In this document: positions 37,356 through 45,885 of the stretch, in pieces
Layout of the letters: every line of letters starts with the position of its first letter
How positions within the stretch are numbered: position 1 is the first letter of the stretch
NCBI GenBank assembly: GCA_900466945.1
Contig: UBNV01000005.1
Span: 163,584-227,583, forward strand
Length of the DNA: 64,000 bases
Origin: Hyphomicrobiales bacterium
GTDB lineage: Bacteria > Pseudomonadota > Alphaproteobacteria > Rhizobiales > Rhizobiaceae
Direction of reading: 5' to 3'
Translations under genes and position numbers: made by a program
The notes under the pieces: model-generated
Told to the model about the DNA's origin: nothing
What the model saw: only the letters and a program-made list of their open reading frames with translations
Database searches by the model: none

Positions 37356-37853
37356 GTGCGCTATCAAGGAAAGCTCTATCGAGCGCTCAATCCGATCTAT
37401 GCCCGTGAACCTTTGTCAGGACGCGGTGCCGAGCTCTATGGCGGCCGGTTCAACGCCAAGGGCGTGCCGGCCCTCTACACCTCACTGACAATCATGACGG
37501 CACTGAAGGAGGCCAATCAAGTCGGCAATCTGCAACCGACGACGCTGGTCTCCTACGATGCCGATATTGAACATGTGTTCGACTGCCGGGATGACACGGC
37601 TCTTCGAAGGCACGGCATGGACGCGGCAGCACTTGCCGATGCGACATGGCGTGCCCAGATGAAAATCTCGGGGGAAGCGCGAACGCAAAGATTTGCGCGC
37701 GAGCTTACTAACACTGGCCATTGCGGAGTACTTGTGAAGAGCTTCTCACCCGCGGCAACCGAAAATGATCTCAATCTCGTTTTATGGACATGGGGCAACG
37801 CGGCCCCCGCCCGGTTGATGCTAATCGACGACGAAAACCGACTCTATCGATAG
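37356..37853 (+). CDS. RES-domain toxin
   Basis: The 165-residue protein starts at GTG and has RES-domain landmarks: KLYRALNPIYAREPLSGRGA, YGGRFNAKGVPALYTSLT, ALKEANQVG and LVKSFSPAATENDLNLVLW. RES toxins (MbcT, ParT and relatives) destroy NAD+ or modify enzymes when freed from their antitoxin. Conserved Arg, Glu and Ser residues appear in place, so the toxin is probably active. It is co-transcribed with the Xre-type antitoxin. Confidence 0.9.
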   Translation: MRYQGKLYRALNPIYAREPLSGRGAELYGGRFNAKGVPALYTSLTIMTALKEANQVGNLQPTTLVSYDADIEHVFDCRDDTALRRHGMDAAALADATWRAQMKISGEARTQRFARELTNTGHCGVLVKSFSPAATENDLNLVLWTWGNAAPARLMLIDDENRLYR

Positions 37854-38028
37854 TTTGCACGACACGACATCTCCGGCACCCAAACTCGGCCGAAAGGCCC
37901 CCTACTGCCTCAAGCCGCCTCCGTTTTGTGCCAGCACCCGCTGTACCATTGCGCCACCCACACTTTAAACCGTCGCCCACGACCCCGCCCGCACCAAAGC
38001 CGCTCCCACGCGAGATCCGAGCCAGGCA

Positions 38029-38130
38029 ATGAAGAATATCGGAGCTTTCAGCATCGCGGCGACCGCAGGGCGCGAAAGCGGAAATTCTCGGCACCTCAGT
38101 GCCCGATACAGGGAAGCCGCAGGAGCCTAA
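38029..38130 (+). repeat. Copy 2 of the interspersed MKNIG repeat
   Basis: A 33-codon frame, MKNIGAFSIAATAGRESGNS then RHLSARYREAAGA, is homologous to 6542-6646 at DNA and peptide level. It starts 176 bases after the RES toxin gene. The first ten codons are the best conserved part. Confidence 0.5.
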
Positions 38131-38314
38131 GCATAGCGACCCCTTGGGGTCGGGCGGGACCGACTTCACTGGGCCATGGCGTTCCGCATGAAGAGGCAGT
38201 GGGCTTGGTATGCTTAGTCGCTGATATCGCTGCCTTCACCTCACCGGCCGCCGGAGAGTCCGGGGCCCTCGTCTGGCTACGAAAACCCTAGCACTGATAA
38301 ACCTCAAGGAGCGG

Positions 38315-38584
38315 CCGAATGGGCGCCAACAACTGATGGCCCTTGGCTGCATCGGCGCTCTGACGGAACTTGGCAAGTCAATTCCAGGCGACGTGTTTGT
38401 CGTCGGCTATGACAATAGAGACATTGCCCGGTTCATCATGCCCCACTCACAACCTTGCATCTGCTCATCTTCGACATGCGCTCGAAGACCATCGAACTGA
38501 TCGCAGAAGGGGCCGGCGGTATCACCAGCTCCCACGATCCAGTTAAAGATTGAATGTCGCTTGATCGAGCGCAAGTCCGCCTGA
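38315..38584 (+). pseudogene. C-terminal remnant of a LacI-family regulator
   Basis: The plus strand reads LMALGCIGALTELGKSIPGD then VFVVGYDNRDIARFIMP, the ligand-binding domain end of LacI/GalR proteins. A frame change follows (LLIFDMRSKTIELIAEGAGG), then a stop and a further frame (CRLIERKSA-stop), which together give the normal C-terminus. The DNA-binding domain and most of the sensor domain are gone. Three lesions within 270 bases. Confidence 0.78.
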
Positions 38585-38620
38585 GTGAAAGTTCAGCGCG
38601 TATCGATATAGCGCTGACCA

Positions 38621-38890
38621 CTACTGGCCCTTTGCTATCCGGCGAGCCAGCATGCGGAAAGTTTCGATATCTCCATCTGCCTTATCCAGGAGATCGATTG
38701 GGAACAGAACGGCCTTCTGATTAGCGTCTGAAAGGGACGAACTCTGCATATCCTCCTCTGCAACTTTCCGCGCCTCTGCCATGGCCTGGTGAAGATCGTC
38801 CGGTTCAAGCAAACCCTTTTCGATCATGCGCCGGATCAAAGCAGAGATCGCGAGGTAGAGGCCCTCTAGTTGGGGATTGGCTGTGTTCAT
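38621..38890 (-). CDS. Hypothetical protein (89 aa)
   Basis: The ATG at 38890 gives MNTANPQLEGLYLAISALIR, a helical, soluble protein with acidic middle (LLEPDDLHQAMAEARKVAEE) and a basic end (RMLARRIAKGQ). No known domain was recognised, but the composition and codon use are gene-like. The longer frame to 38944 adds an Arg/Thr-rich start and is disfavoured. It is flanked by a LacI remnant and a small stress-type frame. Confidence 0.65.
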   Translation of the reverse strand: MNTANPQLEGLYLAISALIRRMIEKGLLEPDDLHQAMAEARKVAEEDMQSSSLSDANQKAVLFPIDLLDKADGDIETFRMLARRIAKGQ

Positions 38891-39083
38891 CGGTTCATTT
38901 CCGTTTCGGATCGTGCGTGTGGTGCGTATCGCGCTCTCTACCACCGCCAGAGACGTCGCTTTGCTGTTTGCGGTCGGACCCGGGCCCGGGCTTTTTTACC
39001 TCGAGAGGCGCTTTGCATTTTCATGCGAAGCGCCAGGCCCACCTTGGCGGATGGTCGATGGACTTTTGGCCGATGTCGAAATG

Positions 39084-39212
39084 TCATGCTCCTACCGGTC
39101 CTGCTGATTTCCCCTCTTGGTGGTTGACCTTGCTGTTCCCCTGCTGACCCAGCTTGTCGGGATCCTTTCCCGGCGTAAAGTGATGCGGCTGCGGCGTCTT
39201 GTCGGTCGTCCT
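39084..39212 (-). pseudogene. Small disordered protein whose start codon appears mutated
   Basis: An EcfG-type promoter (39243-39267) and a perfect AGGAGG (39223-39218) lead to codons ACG ACC GAC AAG (TTDKTPQPHHF, then PDKLGQQGNSKVN, ending KSAGPVGA). At the expected start position stands AGG instead of ATG. The frame is 42 residues, Gly/Gln/Asn-rich, resembling small stress-induced rhizobial proteins. Either the start codon was lost by one base, or an unusual start is used; a longer in-frame reading to 39500 looks non-coding. Confidence 0.45.
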
Positions 39213-39242
39213 GGTTACCTCCTGCTCTCTCGATGAATACCG

Positions 39243-39267
39243 AACACCAGCGGCTTTCCGCGGTTCC
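39243..39267 (-). promoter_or_regulatory. EcfG-type promoter GGAAC-N17-GTT
   Basis: GGAAC (39267-39263), 17-base spacer, GTT (39245-39243). It precedes an AGGAGG and the small frame at 39084-39212. Confidence 0.6.
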
Positions 39268-39772
39268 CGATAATCTTTGGGGGAATCCGAAGATAGGGGG
39301 TTCGGCGGATCAATGTTTGATTGAAGGAGGAGTGTTGAGCAAAGAGGCGCAGCAGACGAGACACCGAGGATGAGAAGTTCAATGCGCAGGAGCCACTCTA
39401 GGCGGCAGTCGAAGGACGATTGAAGCAGAGGACTCGTGGCGCGGCGCGGTGCACTGGTAGTTGCGCTCCCCGCTGGCGATTTAAGGGCCTGACGTAACAA
39501 GCGTTCTCTTTGAAGCTCGCGTCCGCACGCTACGAGCGGTGACCGAATAGTCCTGATCCATCAGCCGTTCGGCCAGTAGAAGCGAGTTTTGTCTATCTGC
39601 CATACAACCGTGCGAAGCAGGACCTTCTCGTGTTGTAGCTACAAACCGATGCGCCGTTCAGCAGCGGTAGGAACTCGAGACCCTGCCTGCCCCCCCCGAG
39701 GACATGAACGAATTAACGGAAGTTTAACTCTCCATGTCGCTTGGCGTGCTCACACAGCGGGCCGACGGACAA
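39268..39772. other. No recognisable gene
   Basis: Five hundred bases with only short frames. A 38-codon minus-strand frame (MADRQNSLLLAERLMDQDYS) lacks a ribosome binding site and is not annotated. Confidence 0.45.
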
Positions 39773-39991
39773 TCAAGGAAATCTTCGGCCGGTCAGCATA
39801 GCAATAAGCTGATGCCTATTTCGAATGCCACTCTGGAACAGCGTTATCATTAGCTTAGCGTGTTCTTCTGCTACAACCGACGTGATTTCTTCACCGCGGA
39901 TCTCACACACGGTGATGAGAGCTTTCTGCAGAAGCGCGAGATCCTCCGGCCTCAACGGCGCCTTCAGCTTTTGAGCAACTTCCTGGATCAT
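39773..39991 (-). CDS. Small hypothetical protein (72 aa), rhizobial family
   Basis: The protein starts MIQEVAQKLKAPLRPEDLAL and ends LFQSGIRNRHQLIAMLTGRR. A second, frameshifted member of the same family lies at 52548-52771 (LRKALADLCRIRNVS, LFKSGFRSKAELLFML), which supports it as a real protein. It is helical and soluble, function unknown. The family pattern is a helix, a short acidic linker and a C-terminal F-x-S-G-x-R motif. Confidence 0.7.
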   Translation of the reverse strand: MIQEVAQKLKAPLRPEDLALLQKALITVCEIRGEEITSVVAEEHAKLMITLFQSGIRNRHQLIAMLTGRRFP

Positions 39992-40443
39992 CTGCTAGTC
40001 GCCGGCAAGAAGTGCGCAAGGAGCCGATTCGGGTGAGAATTGCGCATTCCGCTATCTCTTCCGACGAGTTCTGTGAATGGCGTGTGGGTCGTTGCAGACA
40101 GAAGCATTCGTTTCGACTGACAAATTTAGGAATATCGCTGGCATACGCCGACCGTTCTTCACTGGATCACCAATGTTTGAGCATCATTACCGGCAGTCGT
40201 TTTCAACAGGATGGGCATCGAAAGAACGGCGTCCTTCCCATCTTCTGGGCTGTTGATCCTCGACCACGCGTGCCCGTCGCTAGAGTGGCCGACACAGGCC
40301 CACAGCACACGCAGGCGTCTTACTCTCACGTTCTGCACTTCAGTGGCCCAGGAAGGATTTCTTATTGTCAAATGAGCGGGAACCGAGAACAGTGCGGCCA
40401 CAGGAGTTTGAGCTTCACCGCACGCGGTGAACTGGAGTTAGAC
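39992..40443. other. Upstream region of the HWE kinase, no separate gene
   Basis: The kinase frame stays open through here, but the translation is rich in Arg, His, Ser and Cys and lacks domain character, so it is treated as untranslated leader and promoter region. Confidence 0.45.
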
Positions 40444-42123
40444 GTGAGAACGAGACTATTTGCGGTCGCCATCACTGCGCTACTGCCAGGCATTGGCCTC
40501 CTCACATACAATGAGCTTTCGAGCCGACATGCACGGAGCGCGGAGGTTCATCTGGAAGCTGCTCATGCCACCCAAAATGCCGCAGCCGAAATGGACAGGG
40601 TATTGGAAGGCGCAAAAAGCCTGCTCATTGCCGTCTCAGCACTTCCAACCGTGGTTGACCTTGAGCCCGCGAGCTGCTCCGCTTCCCTGAGACGCATCGC
40701 TGACAGTCTCGAGATGACGGGGGCGATCCTTGTTATCAATGCCCAGCAAAAACTCGTCTGCGACAGTCAGGGAAATCCGTCCGGCGTCGATTTCTCCGAA
40801 CGGACATATGTGAACGACGGGCTGCGAGCGAGCGATGACACGCTGGTGGTTGGGACCTACACCGTGAGCAAATTGACGGGCGCCGCCGTTCTCCCCGTGG
40901 CAGTCCCGCTGAAACGGGACGGAGCTACCATCGGCGTTGTTGCCACAGCCATCAAACTGGATTGGCTCCAAGCGCGCATGGCAGAGCGCAACCTAGCTGG
41001 AGGAGGAAAAGTCACGATGGCAGATCGGGACGGCGTCGTACTCGCGCAGGCCCCTTCCGCCGCAACGCTTGCCGGTACCAAGCTCGTTGCACCTCTGCTT
41101 GCCAAGGTCCAAGCCTCCGGCCCGGGGATTTTAGACTTGATAGGTCCAGATGGCTCTGAAGATATTGTTGCCTACCAACCCGCCAGCCTGAACATGCCCG
41201 TCTTTGTAAGCACCGGCATATCCAGCTCGGCGGCCTTTCAAAGCATCAATCGCACAACCTGGGCCAGCGTCTCCATGCTCATTTTGAGCATCGTCGCCGC
41301 ATTCATTGCTGCCACATACGTGGGCAACCGCTTCATCCTCCGGCCGATCCACAGAATCGTTGACGTGCTGGAAGCCTATAAATCGGGAGACACGGCCACG
41401 CGAACCCAGATGCGTGGCACCGCCGCGGAGCTAGGCTTGGTCGGAGATACAGTTGACAGCCTGCTCGACGAGCTGGAGACGAGACGCGATACGGCGGCAC
41501 TGGCTGAACAACGTCGCGCATTGCTAGTCGGTGAACTCAGACATCGGGTCAAAAACACGCTGGCCGTGGTGACTGCAATCGCACGACAAACCTTTCCGCG
41601 AGATGATCGGCTCGAATCTTTTTCCCAACGGTTGTCTGCCCTCGGCCGTGCCTATGATCTGATCTTCGCGGGAGAAGAAGGCAGTCCCGATGCTTTGATA
41701 GCTGATGTCGTGAAAACTGCACTTGCCCCATACGACGAGAGCAGCGGAGCGCCCTTCATCGTCGCCGGGAATCCTCTGACTATAGAGCCGGAGGCGGGAC
41801 TAGCTCTCTCGCTGGTGATTCATGAACTAGCAACCAACGCTGCGAAATACGGTGCTCTCAGCAATGACGGGGGCCGAATTTACATTGCCTGGGAATCAAC
41901 GAATGGACGACTGACATTTTCGTGGCACGAACAAAACGGCCCGACGGTGTCGAAACCAGATCGAGCAGGCTTTGGCTCACAGCTCATCCGGCGGGCATTT
42001 CCAGCTGTGTACGACCCGGAACTGATCATTGATTATGCACCAGACGGGGTGAAGTGCACGCTTGCTTTCAATCAGGGCACTCCCAACGCTCAGCTGCAAA
42101 GCGTGCGGGAACCAATGATTTGA
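40444..42123 (+). CDS. Cache-type HWE-family histidine kinase
   Basis: The protein of about 559 residues starts at GTG (VRTRLFAVAITALLPG) with GGAG upstream. A transmembrane helix at about 5-22 is followed by a periplasmic Cache domain (about 35-270, with GAILVINAQQKLVCDSQGNP), a second helix (about 275-298) and a HAMP-like linker. The kinase core is of the HWE/HisKA_2 type: ELRHRVKNTLAVVTAIARQT, HELATNAAKYGALS and FSWHEQNGP. HWE kinases, typical of rhizobia, feed general stress or light/chemosensory paths, often through PhyR-like regulators. No response regulator is adjacent. Confidence 0.85.
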   Translation: MRTRLFAVAITALLPGIGLLTYNELSSRHARSAEVHLEAAHATQNAAAEMDRVLEGAKSLLIAVSALPTVVDLEPASCSASLRRIADSLEMTGAILVINAQQKLVCDSQGNPSGVDFSERTYVNDGLRASDDTLVVGTYTVSKLTGAAVLPVAVPLKRDGATIGVVATAIKLDWLQARMAERNLAGGGKVTMADRDGVVLAQAPSAATLAGTKLVAPLLAKVQASGPGILDLIGPDGSEDIVAYQPASLNMPVFVSTGISSSAAFQSINRTTWASVSMLILSIVAAFIAATYVGNRFILRPIHRIVDVLEAYKSGDTATRTQMRGTAAELGLVGDTVDSLLDELETRRDTAALAEQRRALLVGELRHRVKNTLAVVTAIARQTFPRDDRLESFSQRLSALGRAYDLIFAGEEGSPDALIADVVKTALAPYDESSGAPFIVAGNPLTIEPEAGLALSLVIHELATNAAKYGALSNDGGRIYIAWESTNGRLTFSWHEQNGPTVSKPDRAGFGSQLIRRAFPAVYDPELIIDYAPDGVKCTLAFNQGTPNAQLQSVREPMI

Positions 42124-42231
42124 AGGCGAGGTTCATTCGGATCCTCCGGACCTCATGGGGGCATGTGCGGCGGCAGCCAAGTCGGCCGCCGTCTGAAGAT
42201 CCTGTGCGAGGATAGAGGATCTTATGTTTTC

Positions 42232-42415
42232 AAAACCATCGGCGTCGAAAGTGCCGGAATGTCGAGTTGAAGGGATGATGGCTTTCCGTAAGCTTCAATG
42301 GCTTCAGCGGTGACATCACCCACGTGCGTATTGCTTCCGCCATGAGCTGCCGCATCACTGTTCAGAATGAGCTTAAAGGTTTCTGCCACGGGCCATTCGC
42401 AACCTCCGGATGGTT
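42232..42415 (-). pseudogene. C-terminal scrap resembling glycogen branching enzyme
   Basis: The minus strand reads VAETFKLILNSDAAAHGGSN then AIEAYGKPSSLQLDIPALST, ending at TAA 42232. The pattern N(S/T)DA-x-x-x-GGS followed by PxSLxLxxPxL is the final beta-sheet of GlgB-type branching enzymes. Only about 60 residues remain and no start is available. It is one of three unrelated gene scraps within 1 kb. Confidence 0.55.
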
Positions 42416-42529
42416 GTCGCCATAGTGCAGGGCGGGATGCTGCACTTAGACATTGTTCAGGTCCCGCACCAATCGCTGCAGTCCGCCATGCAAGGGATCG
42501 TCAATCAGGTCCCTCGGCAGCTCATCGGC

Positions 42530-42995
42530 TTAGCGGCACAACGTCATCTGCTTGCTAAGATCGTTGCGTATCGCCGTTGCGGCGACTGCGGCCTGGCCAA
42601 CGGCGCTGCTGATCTGGTTCAAGCCCGGTACGTTATCGCCGGCTGCATAGAGACCGGGAACCGTCGATCGTTGATGTTTATCGACCATAATGCAACCATC
42701 GGATGAAAAGTCAGCGCCGAGCATCTGGGCAAGACCGGAGCGGGCGTCGCATCCAAGGGCCGGATAAGCAGCGTCAAAATCCAAGGCACCCCTAGCCACA
42801 GCTAACCGAATCCCATCTGCAATCGGGCTGATGCCAAGCAGTGGCCCAGAGACCAGTGTCACGCCAAGTTCTTCGAGGGTAGAAAACTCCGTGTCAGACA
42901 TGTCGAACTCGCCTTCCGGCGCTATAAGCGACAGAGCCTGGGTGAAACTTCGGAGAAACAGGACCTCTGCGTAGGCATGAGATCCTGCTCCGCAA
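42530..42995 (-). pseudogene. C-terminal half of a thioredoxin-reductase-like flavoprotein
   Basis: The translation VLFLRSFTQALSLIAPEGEF leads to SDTEFSTLEELGVTLVSGPL and ends with KHQRSTVPGLYAAGDNVPGL then NQISSAVGQAAVAATAI. The last part is the FAD-binding C-terminal motif (G-x-Y-A-x-G-D) of thioredoxin-reductase-like oxidoreductases. The first FAD-binding half, with GxGxxG, and the redox CxxC region are missing; upstream sequence belongs to a DNA ligase remnant on the other strand. A truncated, dead gene. Confidence 0.75.
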
Positions 42996-43008
42996 TTTTC
43001 CGATCGGT

Positions 43009-43170
43009 CATCTCATAGCCGTCACGGCGCTCTCCAATGCCATTTTAGACGGTGAGATCTGTGCCCTCGACGAGAACGGTGCGCCTGACTTCGCAGCACT
43101 TCAGGCGACACTCGTTGTCGTCTACTTTGCCTTCGACCTGCTGATTGAGGGCGATGAAGAGGCTGGTCGC
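43009..43170 (+). pseudogene. Fragment of DNA ligase D (adenylation domain)
   Basis: The plus strand reads AILDGEICALDENGAPDFAA then LQATLVVVYFAFDLLIEGDE, the conserved ligase-domain stretch of LigD (DGEIVxLDExGxPDF and VxFAFDLL). Bases corresponding to about eight residues before VYFAFDLL are missing, and nothing recognisable of the polymerase or nuclease domain remains. LigD works with Ku in non-homologous end joining; no Ku gene was seen. A dead scrap. Confidence 0.72.
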
Positions 43171-43282
43171 TTTTGTCCACGTCGAGCGGCCTCTCCATCT
43201 GCATGGCCTATAGCAGGACAGCCGAACCCACTGCTGCAGGACTGCCTGTGGCTCGCCGCGACACCTGTCGCATGGCGACCGC

Positions 43283-43585
43283 TCAGCGAACGTGCGGTCC
43301 TTCCTCTTGTTGTCGGCCGCGGTTGGCAATTACGCTGGTTTGTTGCGGTGCCAGCAGGTTGTGTTTTTCAGCAAAGGCCGCGAAAAGGCCGTGCGCGGTC
43401 TCGGCTTCAATATCACCTCGTAGTGCGGCCCTGCAGGCCTTAAGCGCCATCGCATGCGCAGCATCTCTCAACGAGGCCGGCCATTCGGCCAAATGTCGGT
43501 ATGCCTCCATAACTGTGTGCACCTCGGCCGGAAATCCAAGGCCGACGAGGACGACATCAGGCTGTTCGAACATATCGGATTTCAC
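43283..43585 (-). CDS. DUF982 family protein
   Basis: The 100-residue protein has the DUF982 pattern: VVLVGLGFPAEVHTVMEAYR, then HLAEWPASLRDAAHAMALKA and CRAALRGDIEAETAHGLF. The family is almost confined to Rhizobiales and has no known function. It follows the Hsp20 gene on the same strand after 68 bases and is likely co-transcribed. The C-terminal tail (VIANRGRQQEEGPHVR) is longer than usual. A second DUF982 gene lies at 52863. Confidence 0.85.
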   Translation of the reverse strand: MKSDMFEQPDVVLVGLGFPAEVHTVMEAYRHLAEWPASLRDAAHAMALKACRAALRGDIEAETAHGLFAAFAEKHNLLAPQQTSVIANRGRQQEEGPHVR

Positions 43586-43653
43586 GACGCCCTCCTCTCA
43601 ATTGGCGATGTTGATGGGCGCCACCACGCTGGCGCCCATCTCAAGGGTTTCGA

Positions 43654-44160
43654 TCAGGCCACCTTCTGCGCTTCGATTAGTGCCGGCGCAACTTTTTGTG
43701 GGAGAGCCGTCGTTGTCTCGATCTCGATCATCCGCAGCTTCAGGGCCTCCGGGATTTCACGCATGAGATCGATTGACAGCAGTCCCTTCTGTAGATCCGC
43801 GCCTCTCACCCGCACATGCTCGGCGAGCTCGAAGCGGTGCTCGAACGGGCGGCCGGCGATGCCGCGATGGAGATAATCGTCATGAGCGACTTCCTGCTTC
43901 TTGCCAATGATGGTGAGAAGGTTGGACTGGAAAGTGATCTCGAGATCATGCTCAGCAAAGTCCGCGACCGCAATCGAGATCCGATAGCTGTCATCGCCGG
44001 TCTTGATGATGTCATAAGGGGGCCAGTCGCTGACCGAACGAGCGCGCTGGCCATTTTCGAGGAGATTGAAAACCCGGTCGAGGCCGACGGTCGAGCTCCT
44101 AAAAGCAACCTGGATATAGAGGCGCCGAAAACGGCCTCCTAGCAGAACCAGCCCTGTCAT
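43654..44160 (-). CDS. Hsp20 family small heat-shock protein (IbpA-like)
   Basis: The alpha-crystallin domain is clear: SDWPPYDIIKTGDDSYRISI, AVADFAEHDLEITFQSNLLT and IIGKKQEVAHDDYLHRGIAG, then RPFEHRFELAEHVRV. It is an ATP-independent holdase that binds unfolding proteins. The N-terminal part (FRSSTVGLDRVFNLLEN) follows the IbpA pattern. The start is unsure: ATG 44160 gives an atypical lead (MTGLVLLGGRF) and its reading covers an AGGAGG whose natural start codon, seven bases on, reads CGG. The gene may have lost its original ATG. Confidence 0.85.
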   Translation of the reverse strand: MTGLVLLGGRFRRLYIQVAFRSSTVGLDRVFNLLENGQRARSVSDWPPYDIIKTGDDSYRISIAVADFAEHDLEITFQSNLLTIIGKKQEVAHDDYLHRGIAGRPFEHRFELAEHVRVRGADLQKGLLSIDLMREIPEALKLRMIEIETTTALPQKVAPALIEAQKVA

Positions 44161-44829
44161 CAGCAGCTGGCGTCAGTTGATTTGGTTTTCAAAAAATGTG
44201 GTTTCAAGAGACGCGGCGGACGAAATTGAACGTCCCGACAGCAGCCTTCGCTTACAGCAGGTCAGTTGAGCTCGCCGCGTCGGATGCCGTTCGTCTGACA
44301 GTTTCAAGCCCAGGAGGAAGCAGTCGGTACTCAGGACGAGTGCTTCGTCGCCACCGACCCAAAGCGTATTCCTGAGAAACGAGCAGCGACTATTATCCGC
44401 ACCGCGCCTGCCTCAAGACTGCGACGAAGCTATTTCGGGGAATCATGGTAGATCGACCATGGCTTCGACCCATCGTTGCGGTGAGATGGCGTACCGAGAA
44501 TCTTGTCGCTGACTGATCGGCAAATTCCGTAGGTGGGGAGGCATTCCAGGTTGCGAGAGATCCTGGCCACCGACAATGTATGCAGATACTCGCCGAAATA
44601 TTGGACGACGGGTGAGACGGCATTGAAACTCGTTCCATTACAGCTGTCGAAACTGCGCCTGGGCAGCCACCTATTACACTACAGCTGGCGAAGCTCACCT
44701 CCCAAGGAGCGTGACGCGACGCCAAATACCGCGGAAGACTTCGGCTCGCTATCTGCGCGGGAAGCGAACTTTGTGATTACATGTCCATTGCAGAACTGTC
44801 ACACGTCAACATGAAGTCTTTGAAATAGC
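44161..44829. other. No recognisable gene
   Basis: This 669-base gap lies between Hsp20 and a small membrane protein gene, both leftward. A minus-strand stretch (FLRNTLWVGGDEALVLSTDC) looks protein-like but could not be assigned and is interrupted by stops. Confidence 0.4.
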
Positions 44830-44910
44830 TTAGCCCAGTCCAAAAAAAGACAAGACTGCTATGACAACGACCACCAGCCCAACGATGTAGATTATCCCGT
44901 TCATATTCAT
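44830..44910 (-). CDS. Small membrane protein (26 aa)
   Basis: The frame MNMNGIIYIVGLVVVVIAVL then SFFGLG is one transmembrane helix with a short start, preceded by AAGGG. It is too short for standard gene calling. An EcfG-type promoter lies 32 bases upstream. Very similar 25-35-residue proteins are widely annotated in rhizobia as hypothetical membrane proteins. Stress-dependent expression is inferred from the promoter. Confidence 0.7.
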   Translation of the reverse strand: MNMNGIIYIVGLVVVVIAVLSFFGLG

Positions 44911-44942
44911 CCCTTTCCATCTACTGATGCTACGGGTCCGGA

Positions 44943-44967
44943 AACGCTTATTCCCGGTCTAGGTTCC
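44943..44967 (-). promoter_or_regulatory. EcfG-type promoter GGAAC-N17-GTT
   Basis: GGAAC (44967-44963), 17-base spacer, GTT (44945-44943), upstream of the 26-residue membrane protein. Confidence 0.65.
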
Positions 44968-45173
44968 TTGTTCCAAGCTATGCCTGACGTTCCCATCCGG
45001 TGGTGGTTCCGGCGAGCCGAGCGGGCCTTAGAGTGCGGATCGTTCGCCGCGCTTCTCGACGTATTTCGGACCTTGCAGCAAGATCTGCTGAAAGAGCCCG
45101 GTAGCAATACACGCCATACCACTTCGTGCCTGATGATCCGCTGTGACTTTATTCGGCTCCGAGCATTGGAGAA

Positions 45174-45198
45174 GGAACTGCCATGTCTCCGCCGCGTT
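45174..45198 (+). promoter_or_regulatory. EcfG-type promoter GGAAC-N17-GTT
   Basis: GGAAC (45174-45178), 17-base spacer, GTT (45196-45198). The DUF3597 gene starts 129 bases downstream, so the leader would be long; the assignment is less sure than for the closer sites. Confidence 0.5.
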
Positions 45199-45327
45199 AA
45201 CCGGCACTCACAGCGAGGTGATTTTCGGGATGATGGCTCACAAATTTTGCGCGGGAGCTTTTGTACACTTGCACCCCGGCTCGCGAAGCAGGTTGAGGGC
45301 CCTGACCGTTCATAACAGGAGGAATAA

Positions 45328-45840
45328 TTGAGCATCTTCGACCGCATCAAGAACGCGATTTTTGGCGAAGCACATGCCGCGCCTGCCCCGCAAAGGCTCG
45401 GCACGGCCTCTGCGTCGCCTTCGTCTTCAGCCCCGCCGACCACGCAACCCGTTGCACCGTCGGCGCCCGCCGCTGCACCCGCCCCAACTTTCACCGCCTC
45501 ATCCGCAGCGCAGTCGACGACCGCGATGCCGAGGTCCTCTCAGTCAGACGAAGTGGCATCTTCTAGCTTAGCGTCCCAAGCTCCCGTCGACGTCGAATCC
45601 ATCCTCAACGAGGCAGTGAAGAAATCGGGGCAGAAGCTCGACTGGCGGCACTCGATCGTCGATCTGATGAAGGCTCTTGGAATGGATGCAAGCCTTCAGG
45701 AGCGCAAAGAGCTCGCGCAGGAACTCGGCTATCCCGGAGACGCCAATGACAGCGCGAAGATGAACATTTTCCTCCACAAGGCGCTGATGAAGAAGCTCTC
45801 AGAAAACGGGGGCCATGTCCCAAGCGACCTGCTCGACTGA
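45328..45840 (+). CDS. DUF3597 family protein
   Basis: The 170-residue protein starts at TTG after AGGAGG (MSIFDRIKNAIFG). A Pro/Ala/Ser-rich linker (about 16-80) joins it to the conserved DUF3597 domain (about 85-170: VDVESILNEAVKKSGQKLDW, RHSIVDLMKALGMDASLQER, ELAQELGYPGDANDSAKMNI). The C-terminal domain is small and helical; function unknown. It precedes the DUF892 gene by 45 bases on the same strand, likely forming a stress operon. Confidence 0.9.
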   Translation: MSIFDRIKNAIFGEAHAAPAPQRLGTASASPSSSAPPTTQPVAPSAPAAAPAPTFTASSAAQSTTAMPRSSQSDEVASSSLASQAPVDVESILNEAVKKSGQKLDWRHSIVDLMKALGMDASLQERKELAQELGYPGDANDSAKMNIFLHKALMKKLSENGGHVPSDLLD

Positions 45841-45885
45841 ACGCAACACGCTAACCTGAAACTCATGCACAAGAGAGAGATTGAA

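Noticed and set aside
39992..40443. Long N-terminal extension of the HWE kinase
   Set aside because: Composition is non-coding-like; the GTG at 40444 with GGAG starts directly before a normal membrane helix.
44968..45315. Plus-strand frame of 115 codons
   Set aside because: Arg/Cys-rich, no domain, crosses two promoter-like motifs.
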